Notes under the pieces: model-generated
Databases searched by the model: none
Seen by the model: the letters and a program-made list of their open reading frames with translations, nothing else
What the model was told of the DNA's origin: nothing
In this document: piece by piece, positions 56,473-64,000 of the stretch
Numbering within the stretch: the first letter of the stretch is position 1
Layout: each line of letters begins with the position of its first letter
Program-made: the position numbers and the translations under genes
From: G965230615 sp965230615
GTDB taxonomy: Bacteria; Pseudomonadota; Gammaproteobacteria; HTCC5015
DNA length: 64,000 nt
Direction of reading: 5' to 3'
NCBI GenBank assembly: GCA_965230615.1
Contig: OZ246012.1
Location: 2,666,001 to 2,730,000 of the forward strand

Positions 56473-57441
56473 CTAATGTGTGCGATTAACTGCAAATTTC
56501 ACCAAATCTTCCAGGCTGCTACGGTATTCACTGTCAGGTAAAACCTGCAAGGCCTGCAGCGCTTTATCTGCCTCTTTATGCGCCACCGACCGCGTGTAAG
56601 TAATCGCATCAGTCTCACGAATAGCTGCCATCACTGCATCGATATGTTCACGCCCACCATCTTCAATCGCTTTGCGAATACAGGCTGACTGCTCAGCATT
56701 GCCATGCTCAATACCATAAATCAACGGCAGAGTGGGCTTGCCTTCGGCCAAGTCATCACCGATGTTTTTGCCCATCGCTTCCACATCCGCGCTGTAATCC
56801 AATACATCATCAATCAATTGAAAGGCAGTGCCCAAATGCAAGCCATAGGCGGCCAGCGCCCGCTCTACCTCAGCAGGCTGGCCTGCCACGATAGCACCTA
56901 ATTGCGCGCCTGCCTCAAATAACTTGGCAGTTTTGCTCAAAATGACCTTTAAATACTGCTCTATGGTTGTTTCAGGATTATGCACATTCAATAGCTGCAA
57001 AACTTCACCTTCGGCTATGGTATTCGTCGCATGTGCCAATACATCTAAAATACGCATATTGCCCAGCTCAACCATCATCTCAAACGCTCGTGAGTATAGA
57101 AAGTCCCCGACTAAAACACTGGCCTCATTACCCCACACAGCATTAGCAGTCTCATTACCCCGGCGTAAATCAGATGCATCCACAACATCATCATGCAGTA
57201 GTGTGGCGGTATGGATAAATTCAACAATCGCCGCTAGCTGGATATGCTGCTCAGCATCGTAGGCACAAGCTCTGGCAGCCAGCAATACCAGTAATGGACG
57301 CAAGCGCTTGCCGCCACTATTGATGATATATCTTGATAATTCATTAATTAGCACCACATCGGATTGCAGGCGCTGTTGAATCAACTGGTTAACGGCACCC
57401 ATATCGGCGACTACCGGCGCTATGATGTTGGACTCATCCAT
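56473..57441 (-). CDS. ispB: Octaprenyl diphosphate synthase
   Basis: A 322-residue trans-prenyl transferase that makes the side chain of ubiquinone. The first aspartate-rich motif is LLHDDVVDASDLRRG (81-95), and the second is FQLIDDVLDYSAD (about 206-218). GGKRLRP near residue 43 binds isopentenyl diphosphate. Length is that of E. coli IspB. It is divergent from rplU, as in most gammaproteobacteria, which supports the octaprenyl rather than farnesyl assignment. Confidence 0.95.
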   Translation of the reverse strand: MDESNIIAPVVADMGAVNQLIQQRLQSDVVLINELSRYIINSGGKRLRPLLVLLAARACAYDAEQHIQLAAIVEFIHTATLLHDDVVDASDLRRGNETANAVWGNEASVLVGDFLYSRAFEMMVELGNMRILDVLAHATNTIAEGEVLQLLNVHNPETTIEQYLKVILSKTAKLFEAGAQLGAIVAGQPAEVERALAAYGLHLGTAFQLIDDVLDYSADVEAMGKNIGDDLAEGKPTLPLIYGIEHGNAEQSACIRKAIEDGGREHIDAVMAAIRETDAITYTRSVAHKEADKALQALQVLPDSEYRSSLEDLVKFAVNRTH

Positions 57442-57711
57442 CTATGATTTAAAACCTAATTACATTAAATAAAGGTGGGCTTATAGGCAGGCTCGCATCC
57501 TAGAGCCCAGCACCGCCGCTGTCAAACTCTAGCCACCCGCAAAATCCAGCAAAACCGTCTCTTAAGATCGCCAGCCCCCTACTGCGGCCCGGCATGCCCA
57601 CTGACAGCAAAGCTTCTGGGCTATTACCTCAGCGGATCTGCCCCTGTTCCGCACGCACCTGGCCAATTACCCACCACAAGCGCGACTCCTTCCAAAAACC
57701 CTTGATTAGCA

Positions 57712-57740
57712 TTGACCTGGGGCCAGCAACCCGCTAGAAT
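57712..57740 (+). promoter_or_regulatory. Sigma-70 promoter for rplU-rpmA
   Basis: TTGACC (57712-57717) and TAGAAT (57735-57740) are spaced by 17 bases, a good sigma-70 promoter. Transcription would start near 57747, leaving a leader of about 70 bases before the rplU ATG. The rest of the ispB-rplU spacer (57442-57711) is GC-richer and holds nothing else I can assign. Confidence 0.75.
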
Positions 57741-57817
57741 CGCGGACCTTTTTTCATCAAGTCAGCCCTTTTTTGGCCTTTACGGGACGGCTGGCAAGCA
57801 ATACGGAATCGAGCAAG

Positions 57818-58396
57818 ATGTACGCTGTTATTAAAACTGGTGGTAAACAATATAAAGTCTCTCAGGGCGACACCATTCGCGTTGAAAAGCTCACGGCAGC
57901 TGAGGGTGATGCAATTTCTTTTGAGGAAGTGCTCCTGATTGCCGATGGTGGCAATATTCAGGTTGGCACGCCACTGATTGAAGGCACCAGCGTTGCTGCC
58001 AATGTCGTCAAGCACGGCCGTGGCAAAAAGATCGAAATCATCAAATTCAAGCGCCGTAAGCACCATCGCAAGCAGGCAGGCCACCGCCAGGATTACACTG
58101 AAGTGGAAATCACAGCGATCGGCGGCAAAGCAGCCAGCAAGCCAAAGCCTGCGCCTAAAGCCAAAGCAGCCGCTGACACAAGCACTGCAGCTGAAGCTGA
58201 TGACTTGAAACAACTTAGTGGCGTTGGCCCTAAACTGGCTGAAAAACTGAATGAAGCTGGGATTTTCCGCTTCGCGCAAATCGCACAAATGAGCGCTGCG
58301 GAAATTGCCGAAATTGAAGAGAAATTGAGCCTGGCAGGCCGCTTTGAGCGCGATAACTGGGTTGAACAAGCAAAAGAACTGGCAGCTGCTGAATAG
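57818..58396 (+). CDS. rplU: Ribosomal protein bL21 with C-terminal helix-hairpin-helix extension
   Basis: A 192-residue protein starting at ATG 57818 (MYAVIKTGGKQYKV); the frame is open further up without L21 similarity. Residues 1-103 are complete bL21, including GTPLIEGTSV and KFKRRKHHRKQAGHRQ. An Ala/Lys/Pro linker follows (104-127). Residues 128-192 form a helix-hairpin-helix domain with DDLKQLSGVGPKLAEKLNEAGI and an acidic helical end. Standard bL21 is about 103 residues, so the protein is nearly doubled. The extension could contact rRNA or another partner. It is followed by rpmA 31 bases downstream. Confidence 0.96.
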   Translation: MYAVIKTGGKQYKVSQGDTIRVEKLTAAEGDAISFEEVLLIADGGNIQVGTPLIEGTSVAANVVKHGRGKKIEIIKFKRRKHHRKQAGHRQDYTEVEITAIGGKAASKPKPAPKAKAAADTSTAAEADDLKQLSGVGPKLAEKLNEAGIFRFAQIAQMSAAEIAEIEEKLSLAGRFERDNWVEQAKELAAAE

Positions 58397-58427
58397 TTCA
58401 TCAGCTGGATTTAACGAGGATTTAGCA

Positions 58428-58685
58428 ATGGCACATAAGAAAGCAGGCGGTAGTACTCGTAACGGCCGCGATTCCATCTCGAAACGACTAGGTGTAAAGC
58501 GCTACGGCAGTGAGCAAGTGAAAGCAGGCAACATTATTGTACGCCAACGCGGTACACAATTTCACCCTGGCGACAATGTTGGTTGCGGTAAAGACTACAC
58601 ATTGTTCGCTAAAGCCGACGGCACGGTAGAGTTTAAAGTGAAAGGCCCTAACAAGCGGACATTTGTCAATATCATCCCCGCTTAA
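58428..58685 (+). CDS. rpmA: Ribosomal protein bL27
   Basis: An 85-residue bL27 (MAHKKAGGSTRNGRDS, then RYGSEQVKAGNIIVRQRGTQFHPG). The start at 58428 follows GAGGA. The N-terminal tail reaches the peptidyl transferase centre and begins directly with MAHKK, so there is no cleavable leader. It follows rplU in one transcript and is closed by a terminator. Confidence 0.98.
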   Translation: MAHKKAGGSTRNGRDSISKRLGVKRYGSEQVKAGNIIVRQRGTQFHPGDNVGCGKDYTLFAKADGTVEFKVKGPNKRTFVNIIPA

Positions 58686-58710
58686 TAACAGCCTTCAATA
58701 CGATTCACAA

Positions 58711-58735
58711 AAACCCTGCTTCGGCAGGGTTTTTG
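58711..58735 (+). terminator. Rho-independent terminator after rpmA
   Basis: ACCCTGC pairs with GCAGGGT around a stable TTCG loop, with a T-run after it and A-run before it. Confidence 0.93.
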
Positions 58736-58752
58736 CGTTATGGAGATCGAAA

Positions 58753-59163
58753 ATGCATATCAGAAATATACAAACAAGCGATCACGCTGATGTCATCGGC
58801 CTGTGGACAGAGGTTTTCGGCCAGCATGGCAACTATAATCAACCAAGCACCATGCTCAACGATAAGCTACAACATCAAGCAGAGCTATTGTTTGTCGCCA
58901 CCGAAAACAGCCGTATTATCGGCACTATTATGGCCGGCTATGATGGCCATCGCGGCTGGTTATACTCACTGGCTGTTGCAGCTGACTTTCGACAGCAAGG
59001 CGTGGGCCGGCAACTGGTAGAACATGCTGAGCAAGCATTACGAGCCACTGGCTGCCGTAAACTAAACCTGCAGGTGCGCGCTGATAATGCGGCGGTAGTG
59101 AGCTTTTATGAAAAGCTCGGCTTTCATAGTGAGCCTCGGATCAGTATGGGCAAAGTGCTATAA
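58753..59163 (+). CDS. ypeA: GNAT acetyltransferase, YpeA-like
   Basis: A 136-residue N-acetyltransferase. The ATG at 58753 follows GGAGA. It has the GNAT acetyl-CoA loop RQQGVGRQLVEHAE (motif A, Q/RxxGxG/A) and the phrase GTIMAGYDGHRGWLYSLAV, which closely matches E. coli YpeA, as does the C-terminal FYEKLGFHSEP and SMGKVL. The substrate of YpeA is unknown. It lies between rpmA's terminator and obgE on the same strand. Confidence 0.88.
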   Translation: MHIRNIQTSDHADVIGLWTEVFGQHGNYNQPSTMLNDKLQHQAELLFVATENSRIIGTIMAGYDGHRGWLYSLAVAADFRQQGVGRQLVEHAEQALRATGCRKLNLQVRADNAAVVSFYEKLGFHSEPRISMGKVL

Positions 59164-59236
59164 AAAGCCTTTAGCGCTGTATGTTCAGCTGCCCTTCGGG
59201 TATCGTTCACCTTAATTCAAAAGATGCGAAGTAATC

Positions 59237-60283
59237 ATGAAATTTGTTGATGAAGCCACCATTCACGTACAAGCTGGCAAAGGCGGCGATGGCTGCGTTA
59301 GCTTTCGTCGTGAGAAATATGTTGAGTTTGGCGGCCCAGATGGCGGCGACGGTGGTGATGGCGGCTGCGTCTATCTTATTGCTGACGGTAACCTCAATAC
59401 CTTAGCGGACTTTCGCCATGTGCGCCGCTTTAAAGCGGGCAATGGTCAACCCGGCAACGGTCGTAACTGCACGGGTGCAGGTGCTGATGATTTATATATC
59501 CCCGTGCCTGTTGGCACGCTCGCTTACGACACCGAAACCGAAGAGCTGATAGGTGACTTAACCGAGGTCGAGCAGACCCTGCTGGTGGCCCAAGGTGGCT
59601 TTCATGGCTTAGGCAATACTCGCTATAAAAGCTCAGTAAACCGCACGCCTAGGCAATTTACCAAAGGCAGTCTCGGTGAAAGCCGGGACCTACGATTAGA
59701 ACTAAAAGTACTGGCCGACGTGGGACTACTGGGTTTGCCTAACGCCGGAAAATCCACGTTTATCAGAGCAGTCTCGGCGGCCAAGCCTAAAGTGGCAGAC
59801 TACCCTTTTACCACCTTATACCCCAATTTAGGCGTGGTAAAAGTTGAGCAACATCGCAGCTTCGTCGTTGCAGATATCCCTGGTCTTATCGAAGGTGCGG
59901 CAGAAGGTGCCGGCTTAGGCGTGCAGTTTCTTAAGCATTTATCGCGCACAGCCTTACTCTTGCATATCGTTGATCTTGTGCCTTATGATGGCTCCACCCC
60001 GGCAGAGAATGCCAATACCATTATCCAAGAGCTTGCCAAGTTTAACGCCGAGCTTGCCAACAAAGAGCGCTGGTTAGTCTTTAACAAAACCGATTTACTC
60101 CCCGCGGAACAGGCAGAGACTTTATGTACTGAGGTCATTCAGGCACTGGACTGGCAAGGCCCTGTGTTTAAAATGTCAGCCTTGAGCAAAGCAGGCACGG
60201 AAGACATTTGTTTTAAAATTATGCAACACATAGAAGAACAACGATTAGAAACTCATGAACAGCACACGCAAAGCACTGAATAA
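59237..60283 (+). CDS. obgE: Obg-family GTPase ObgE/CgtA
   Basis: A 348-residue essential GTPase acting on the 50S subunit and stress responses. The glycine-rich Obg fold (1-158) has VQAGKGGDGCVSFRREKYV. The G domain has G1 GLPNAGKS (166-173), switch FTTLYPNLGVV, G3 DIPG (213-216) and G4 NKTD (283-286). The tail is short and acidic with His/Gln. It overlaps proB by 29 bases, so the two are translationally coupled. Confidence 0.98.
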   Translation: MKFVDEATIHVQAGKGGDGCVSFRREKYVEFGGPDGGDGGDGGCVYLIADGNLNTLADFRHVRRFKAGNGQPGNGRNCTGAGADDLYIPVPVGTLAYDTETEELIGDLTEVEQTLLVAQGGFHGLGNTRYKSSVNRTPRQFTKGSLGESRDLRLELKVLADVGLLGLPNAGKSTFIRAVSAAKPKVADYPFTTLYPNLGVVKVEQHRSFVVADIPGLIEGAAEGAGLGVQFLKHLSRTALLLHIVDLVPYDGSTPAENANTIIQELAKFNAELANKERWLVFNKTDLLPAEQAETLCTEVIQALDWQGPVFKMSALSKAGTEDICFKIMQHIEEQRLETHEQHTQSTE

Positions 60284-61391
60284 CACTCGCCGCCTGGTTG
60301 TAAAAATTGGCAGCTCATTAGTCACACAAGATGGCCTGGGCTTGGCAAGCGATGCCATTCGCGGTTGGGCAGAACAAATGGCCCAGCTGATCGAAAACGG
60401 CCAACAACTTATTCTGGTTTCTTCTGGCTCAGTGGCCGAAGGTATGGCGCGTCTTGGCTGGTCAAAACGTCCTGCTGCCTTACACCAACTACAAGCAGCC
60501 GCAGCCGTTGGACAAATGGGTTTAGTACAATGTTATGAAAGCACATTTAAACAACACAATTTATTAACAGCACAGGTATTGTTATCACATGATGATCTGG
60601 CTAATCGCAAACGTTATTTGAATGCGCGTGGCACATTAATCACCTTACTCGAACAAGGCATTGTGCCAATTGTTAATGAGAATGATACGGTGGCAACAGA
60701 AGAAATTCGGTTTGGTGATAATGATTCTCTGGCTGCGATGGTTGCCAACCTCATTGAAGCTGATTTACTCATTATTCTTACCGATCAACAAGGCTTGTTT
60801 AATGCTGATCCACGCAGCAATCCTGATGCGCAACTAATTTCTTCAGCAACAGTAAGCGATACTTCGTTAGAAGCGATGGCCGGCCCGACGGTAGGCCAAC
60901 TCGGTCGTGGCGGCATGGCCACCAAAATTTCTGCTGCACGCCTGGCTGCACGCTCCGGTACTGACACCGTCATCATGTCAGGCCGCGTCGACAATAGCAT
61001 GCTGCGTATACTCCAGGGTGAAGACTTAGGTACATTGTTAACAGCCAATCAAGAACCATTAGCCGCTCGCAAACAATGGTTAGCTGGCCACCTTGTACCT
61101 AAGGGTCAACTTGAGCTTGATGAAGGTGCTATTAAAGCATTATGCAAAACTGGCCGCAGCTTACTGCCGGTAGGCGTTAAGTCAGTCAGTGGCGAGTTTA
61201 ATCGTGGTGATTTGGTGAAGTGCATCAACACCAAAGGTGAAGAAATCGCGCGCGGCTTAATTAACTATAACGCAGATGAGACCCACAAAATAAAAGGCCA
61301 AGCCAGTCAGGCATTAGCTGATATTCTTGGTTATGAAGATGAAGCCGAACTGATTCATCGCGACAACCTTGTAGTAACCAAGCGCTATTAG
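60255..61391 (+). CDS. proB: Glutamate 5-kinase
   Basis: A 378-residue enzyme for the first step of proline synthesis, phosphorylation of glutamate. The kinase domain (to about 265) has RRLVVKIGSSLVTQDG, LVSSGSVAEGM, ENDTVATEEIRFGDND and GRGGMATKISAA. The C-terminal PUA domain (about 285-368) has KTGRSLLPVGV and FNRGDLVKC. The start lies inside obgE. The order rplU-rpmA-obgE-proB is conserved in this class. Confidence 0.97.
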   Translation: MNSTRKALNNTRRLVVKIGSSLVTQDGLGLASDAIRGWAEQMAQLIENGQQLILVSSGSVAEGMARLGWSKRPAALHQLQAAAAVGQMGLVQCYESTFKQHNLLTAQVLLSHDDLANRKRYLNARGTLITLLEQGIVPIVNENDTVATEEIRFGDNDSLAAMVANLIEADLLIILTDQQGLFNADPRSNPDAQLISSATVSDTSLEAMAGPTVGQLGRGGMATKISAARLAARSGTDTVIMSGRVDNSMLRILQGEDLGTLLTANQEPLAARKQWLAGHLVPKGQLELDEGAIKALCKTGRSLLPVGVKSVSGEFNRGDLVKCINTKGEEIARGLINYNADETHKIKGQASQALADILGYEDEAELIHRDNLVVTKRY

Positions 61392-62160
61392 TAGGGTTAT
61401 GAAAAGATATGCTTAGAGTTGTTATTAAGCCACCACACTCTTGTTGAGCGAAGCAGCTTAATAACGGGTGTAATAATTATTATTTGAGTAGGCGTATAAC
61501 CCGGAAGTACCAATCCTAGTACTTACCATCCATGGCTGACTCCCGATGGAATATGCGGCGTCACTTGCCGCAAGTCTCTGCTTAGTCAGCCGACAATCTG
61601 ATAAGTTCCCAATTAATATAAGAAAACTTAATATCAAAGATCGATCTTGATTGTACTGGCTTACAGCTCCAAAAAAACAACTCAAGATTTATTCTGATTC
61701 AAACCTTATTCAGTTGTTGAGTAATAGTTTACCAACTAATTAGTAATACTACGACAACAAAATTCTCAAATAGGGTTTTTATTTTATCCTGCTGACAAAG
61801 CGGCAATAATGTTTATAAATATACAAATATCAGTTGGCGTGTAAGCGGGTTCAAGTAAATTACTTCTATTACCAGTAACTATCCATACTCAAAAAAGTAA
61901 TCATAAGAACTCATCAGCAAGCGCTTTTATAAATAAGTGTTAATTGCTAGACGAAAAAAATATTCTCTCATCTTTGGTCATATTTTTGTAAAAGTAATTT
62001 GCTGACAGCAAGTCAGAAAAATACACTGACATTTATTCAACAATACGCTTTTACTAAAGATGCTATCGCAAATCCGCTTTACGCTGGCAACAACGACGCT
62101 CGTATTTACACATACACTATCTGCGGCATCTACACTCGATACAACAAACATCACAGACAC
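61392..62160. other. AT-rich intergenic region between proB and rpsT
   Basis: About 770 bases between convergent proB and rpsT. A 75-codon reverse frame (61458-61685) and short frames near 62000 lack ribosome sites and family features; I do not call them. No proB terminator with a T-run was found. The DNA is much more AT-rich than its conserved neighbours, so it may be an insertion remnant, but I see no ends. Confidence 0.45.
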
Positions 62161-62194
62161 AAAAAAAGCCGACTTAGAAAAAGTCGGCTTTTTT
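62161..62194 (-). terminator. Bidirectional terminator after rpsT
   Basis: GCCGACTT pairs with AAGTCGGC around AGAAA, with seven A before and six T after. It ends rpsT 24 bases downstream and could also stop readthrough from the proB side. Confidence 0.93.
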
Positions 62195-62217
62195 AAATTC
62201 ATAAAAAACAGCGTTGC

Positions 62218-62481
62218 TTAGCCTAAGGCTCTCACATGGCTGTTTAAGCGGCTCTTATGGCGAGCGGCTTTGTTGCGATGCAAAATATTTTTATTCACCA
62301 TGCTATCAAGCACTGGCACAGCCTGCTTAAAAGCTTCACTGGCAGCTGCTTTATCACCCTCTTTTACCGCTTTAAGGACTTTCTTAATCGCAGTACGGTA
62401 CTGTGAGCGCTGACCCGCATTTAATTGACGGCGTTTTTCTGCCTGTCCGGCACGTTTTTTTGCTTGAGCTGAATTAGCCAC
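62218..62481 (-). CDS. rpsT: Ribosomal protein bS20
   Basis: An 87-residue basic bS20 (MANSAQAKKRAGQAEKR at the N-terminus, KNILHRNKAARHKSRL at the end). The start codon is GTG, with AGGTG a few bases upstream; weak initiation codons are known for rpsT in enterobacteria, where they allow autogenous control. It is divergent from murJ, as in related genomes. Confidence 0.97.
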   Translation of the reverse strand: MANSAQAKKRAGQAEKRRQLNAGQRSQYRTAIKKVLKAVKEGDKAAASEAFKQAVPVLDSMVNKNILHRNKAARHKSRLNSHVRALG

Positions 62482-62751
62482 ATTTACACCTATAAATAAA
62501 CCGTTTAAATAACGCTAAAAAAACCTTCCCGAAGCGGCTAAATAACCTTTTCAGCCAACCCTTGGGGAAATGAAGGGGCGCGATTATCCCAGCTATTGCC
62601 AGGCTTGTCAATGACCTTCCCCATAGACTGTGTCAATAAGCTGGCCTTACTCAGAATAATGCTGAGAATGATTACAGCAGCGCAATTAGCCGGTAGACTT
62701 CGGTCCCTAACACTTTATTTTCGCTGACTTTATCGCTAGACCGGACCACTA

Positions 62752-64000
62752 TTGAATACCAAAAAAGAATCAGGCTCCACAGATTCAGCAACACCCAACT
62801 CGGCGCCACAAGACAAAGCTCGCCCCAGCGTTGGCCTGCTGCGCGCCAGCAGCACGGTCGGCAGCATGACCCTGCTCTCGCGTATTTTAGGCTTTTTAAG
62901 GGATATGGTTGTTGCCCGCCTGTTTGGTGCAGATGCCGCAACCGATGCCTTTTTCGTCGCCTTTAAAATCCCCAACTTCTTCCGCCGCCTGTTTGCTGAA
63001 GGCGCCTTTTCGCAGGCATTTGTGCCGGTCTTTGCTGAGTACAAAGAACATAAAGATTTCAACGCCCTCAAAGATCTGGTTAACCATATTGCTGGCTGTC
63101 TGGGCGGCCTACTACTACTGGTTGCCACCATTGGCGTGACTGCCGCCCCGCTGGTGTTACTGTTGTTTGCCCCGGGCTTTGCTGATGAGCCAGAGCGCTA
63201 TGAACTGGCCAGCAGCATGTTGCGACTGACTTTCCCTTACCTGTTTTTTATCTCGCTAGTAGCGCTGGCAGGCAGCATATTAAATAGTTACGGCCGCTTT
63301 GCAGTGCCCGCTTTCACGCCAGCCCTGTTGAACATTACCCTGATCAGCTGCGCGATCTGGCTAAGCCCGCAACTGGAAGTGCCTGTTATGGCACTGGCCT
63401 GGGGCGCTTTGTTTGCCGGCATTGCCCAACTGGCCTTTCAAATACCCTTTTTATTACGGCTCAAGTTACTGCCAAGACCACGTTGGCGCTGGCAACACAG
63501 CGGCGTACAAAAGGTGGTGAAACTGATGTTACCGGCGATTCTAGGCTCCGCTGTGGTGCAAATTAACCTGCTGCTCGATACGGTGATTGCCTCCCTGCTG
63601 GTGGCAGGCAGTGTAAGCTGGCTGTACTTTGCCGACCGCCTGGTAGAGTTTCCACTGGGCGTATTTGGTATTGCGGTTGCCACCGTTATTCTACCGAGCT
63701 TGTCGCGCAAACATGCCTCACAAAATAGCGAAGCCTTCTCGAAAAACCTCGACTGGGCGCTGCGCTTGACCCTGGTAATCAGCCTGCCAGCCATGCTGGG
63801 CTTAATGCTATTGGCTGGCCCGGCATTAACCACCTTATTTCAATATGGTGAGTTCTCAGCAGTCGATACACGCATGGCCACTGTCAGCCTGGTGGCCTAT
63901 GCGGTTGGCCTGCCTGCTTTTATTCTGGTGAAGGTCTTGGCCCCGGGCTTTTTCGCACGACAAGACACCAAAACGCCAGTGAAAATCGGCATTCGTGCCA
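62752..64000 (+). CDS. murJ: Lipid II flippase MurJ (partial, runs off the window)
   Basis: The first 416 codons of MurJ, which flips lipid II across the inner membrane. In-frame TTG 62752 is the first start codon after a stop at 62737-62739; a later ATG at 62866 lies inside conserved sequence. The product begins with a polar stretch of about 25 residues, then GLLRASSTVGSMTLLSRILG, FLRDMVVARLFGA, and the KIPNFFRRLFAEGAFSQAFVP motif with functionally key Arg residues. Repeated hydrophobic helices follow to the window end. The 3' end is outside the window. The ribosome site is poor (GGA). Confidence 0.93.
   Translation, partial: MNTKKESGSTDSATPNSAPQDKARPSVGLLRASSTVGSMTLLSRILGFLRDMVVARLFGADAATDAFFVAFKIPNFFRRLFAEGAFSQAFVPVFAEYKEHKDFNALKDLVNHIAGCLGGLLLLVATIGVTAAPLVLLLFAPGFADEPERYELASSMLRLTFPYLFFISLVALAGSILNSYGRFAVPAFTPALLNITLISCAIWLSPQLEVPVMALAWGALFAGIAQLAFQIPFLLRLKLLPRPRWRWQHSGVQKVVKLMLPAILGSAVVQINLLLDTVIASLLVAGSVSWLYFADRLVEFPLGVFGIAVATVILPSLSRKHASQNSEAFSKNLDWALRLTLVISLPAMLGLMLLAGPALTTLFQYGEFSAVDTRMATVSLVAYAVGLPAFILVKVLAPGFFARQDTKTPVKIGIRA

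Noticed and set aside
61458..61685. 75-codon reverse frame in the proB-rpsT gap
   Set aside because: There is no start signal or family; the Tyr/Asn-rich end was considered as a barrel C-terminus but nothing upstream supports it.

Overview
This 64 kb window is chromosomal DNA of a Gram-negative, probably marine or aquatic, gammaproteobacterium. The evidence is the order ispB (reverse), rplU, rpmA, ypeA-like, obgE, proB, rpsT (reverse), murJ, together with hslO, hrpB, Obg, KdsA-type and OmpA/OprF-type proteins, lipoprotein signals and many secreted proteins. Base composition is moderate with AT-rich spacers, and the style suggests the Cellvibrionales/Oceanospirillales side of the class. That placement is inference; no rRNA gene is present to test it. 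I saw no tRNA or rRNA gene, no CRISPR array, no complete insertion sequence and no prophage.

Layout. 0-5.4 kb: a CNNM/CBS membrane protein, a DUF1415 protein, the ribosome-assembly GTPase YlqF, and a large repeat lipoprotein. 6-10 kb: an accessory block of secreted proteins, including two tandem paralogues with a jelly-roll-like domain. 10-14.4 kb: a truncated repeat-protein remnant and two coupled S9 peptidases, one of which has lost all three catalytic residues. 15-24 kb: housekeeping and stress genes (hrpB, S4 RNA-binding protein, glutathione peroxidase, hslO), a PhoX-type phosphatase, a dihaem-type secreted protein and MscS. 24-31 kb: an OmpA-type porin, then a response regulator, a LysM-FecR protein and a CHASE2 histidine kinase. 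An identical 19-bp direct-repeat element lies upstream of both the regulator operon and the porin gene. 31-36 kb: DUF2797, a CAP-domain lipoprotein, DsbC, an SDR and a TIM-barrel protein. 36-39 kb: a compact operon of a KdsA homologue, an aldolase-CBS fusion and a KdsC-like HAD phosphatase. 39-43.5 kb: a GST with a cysteine-rich sigma factor, and a divergent LysE/MocR pair.

44-56 kb: a phytase-like secreted protein, an orphan beta-class DNA methyltransferase, a CFI-box C-terminal-anchored beta-helix protein with a beta-barrel partner, a cold-shock protein, a ClpB-like AAA+ ATPase fused to the N-terminal half of a class I release factor, and an FKBP isomerase. 56-64 kb: the conserved ispB/rplU/rpmA/obgE/proB/rpsT/murJ segment, in which L21 carries an extra helix-hairpin-helix domain.

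The best candidates for undescribed biology are the AAA+/release-factor fusion (52.5-55.3 kb), the KdsA/aldolase-CBS/KdsC-like operon (36.3-39.0 kb), and the envelope-sensing two-component system with its shared operator (24.3-30.6 kb). All domain calls were made by eye from translated sequence; no database search was run.
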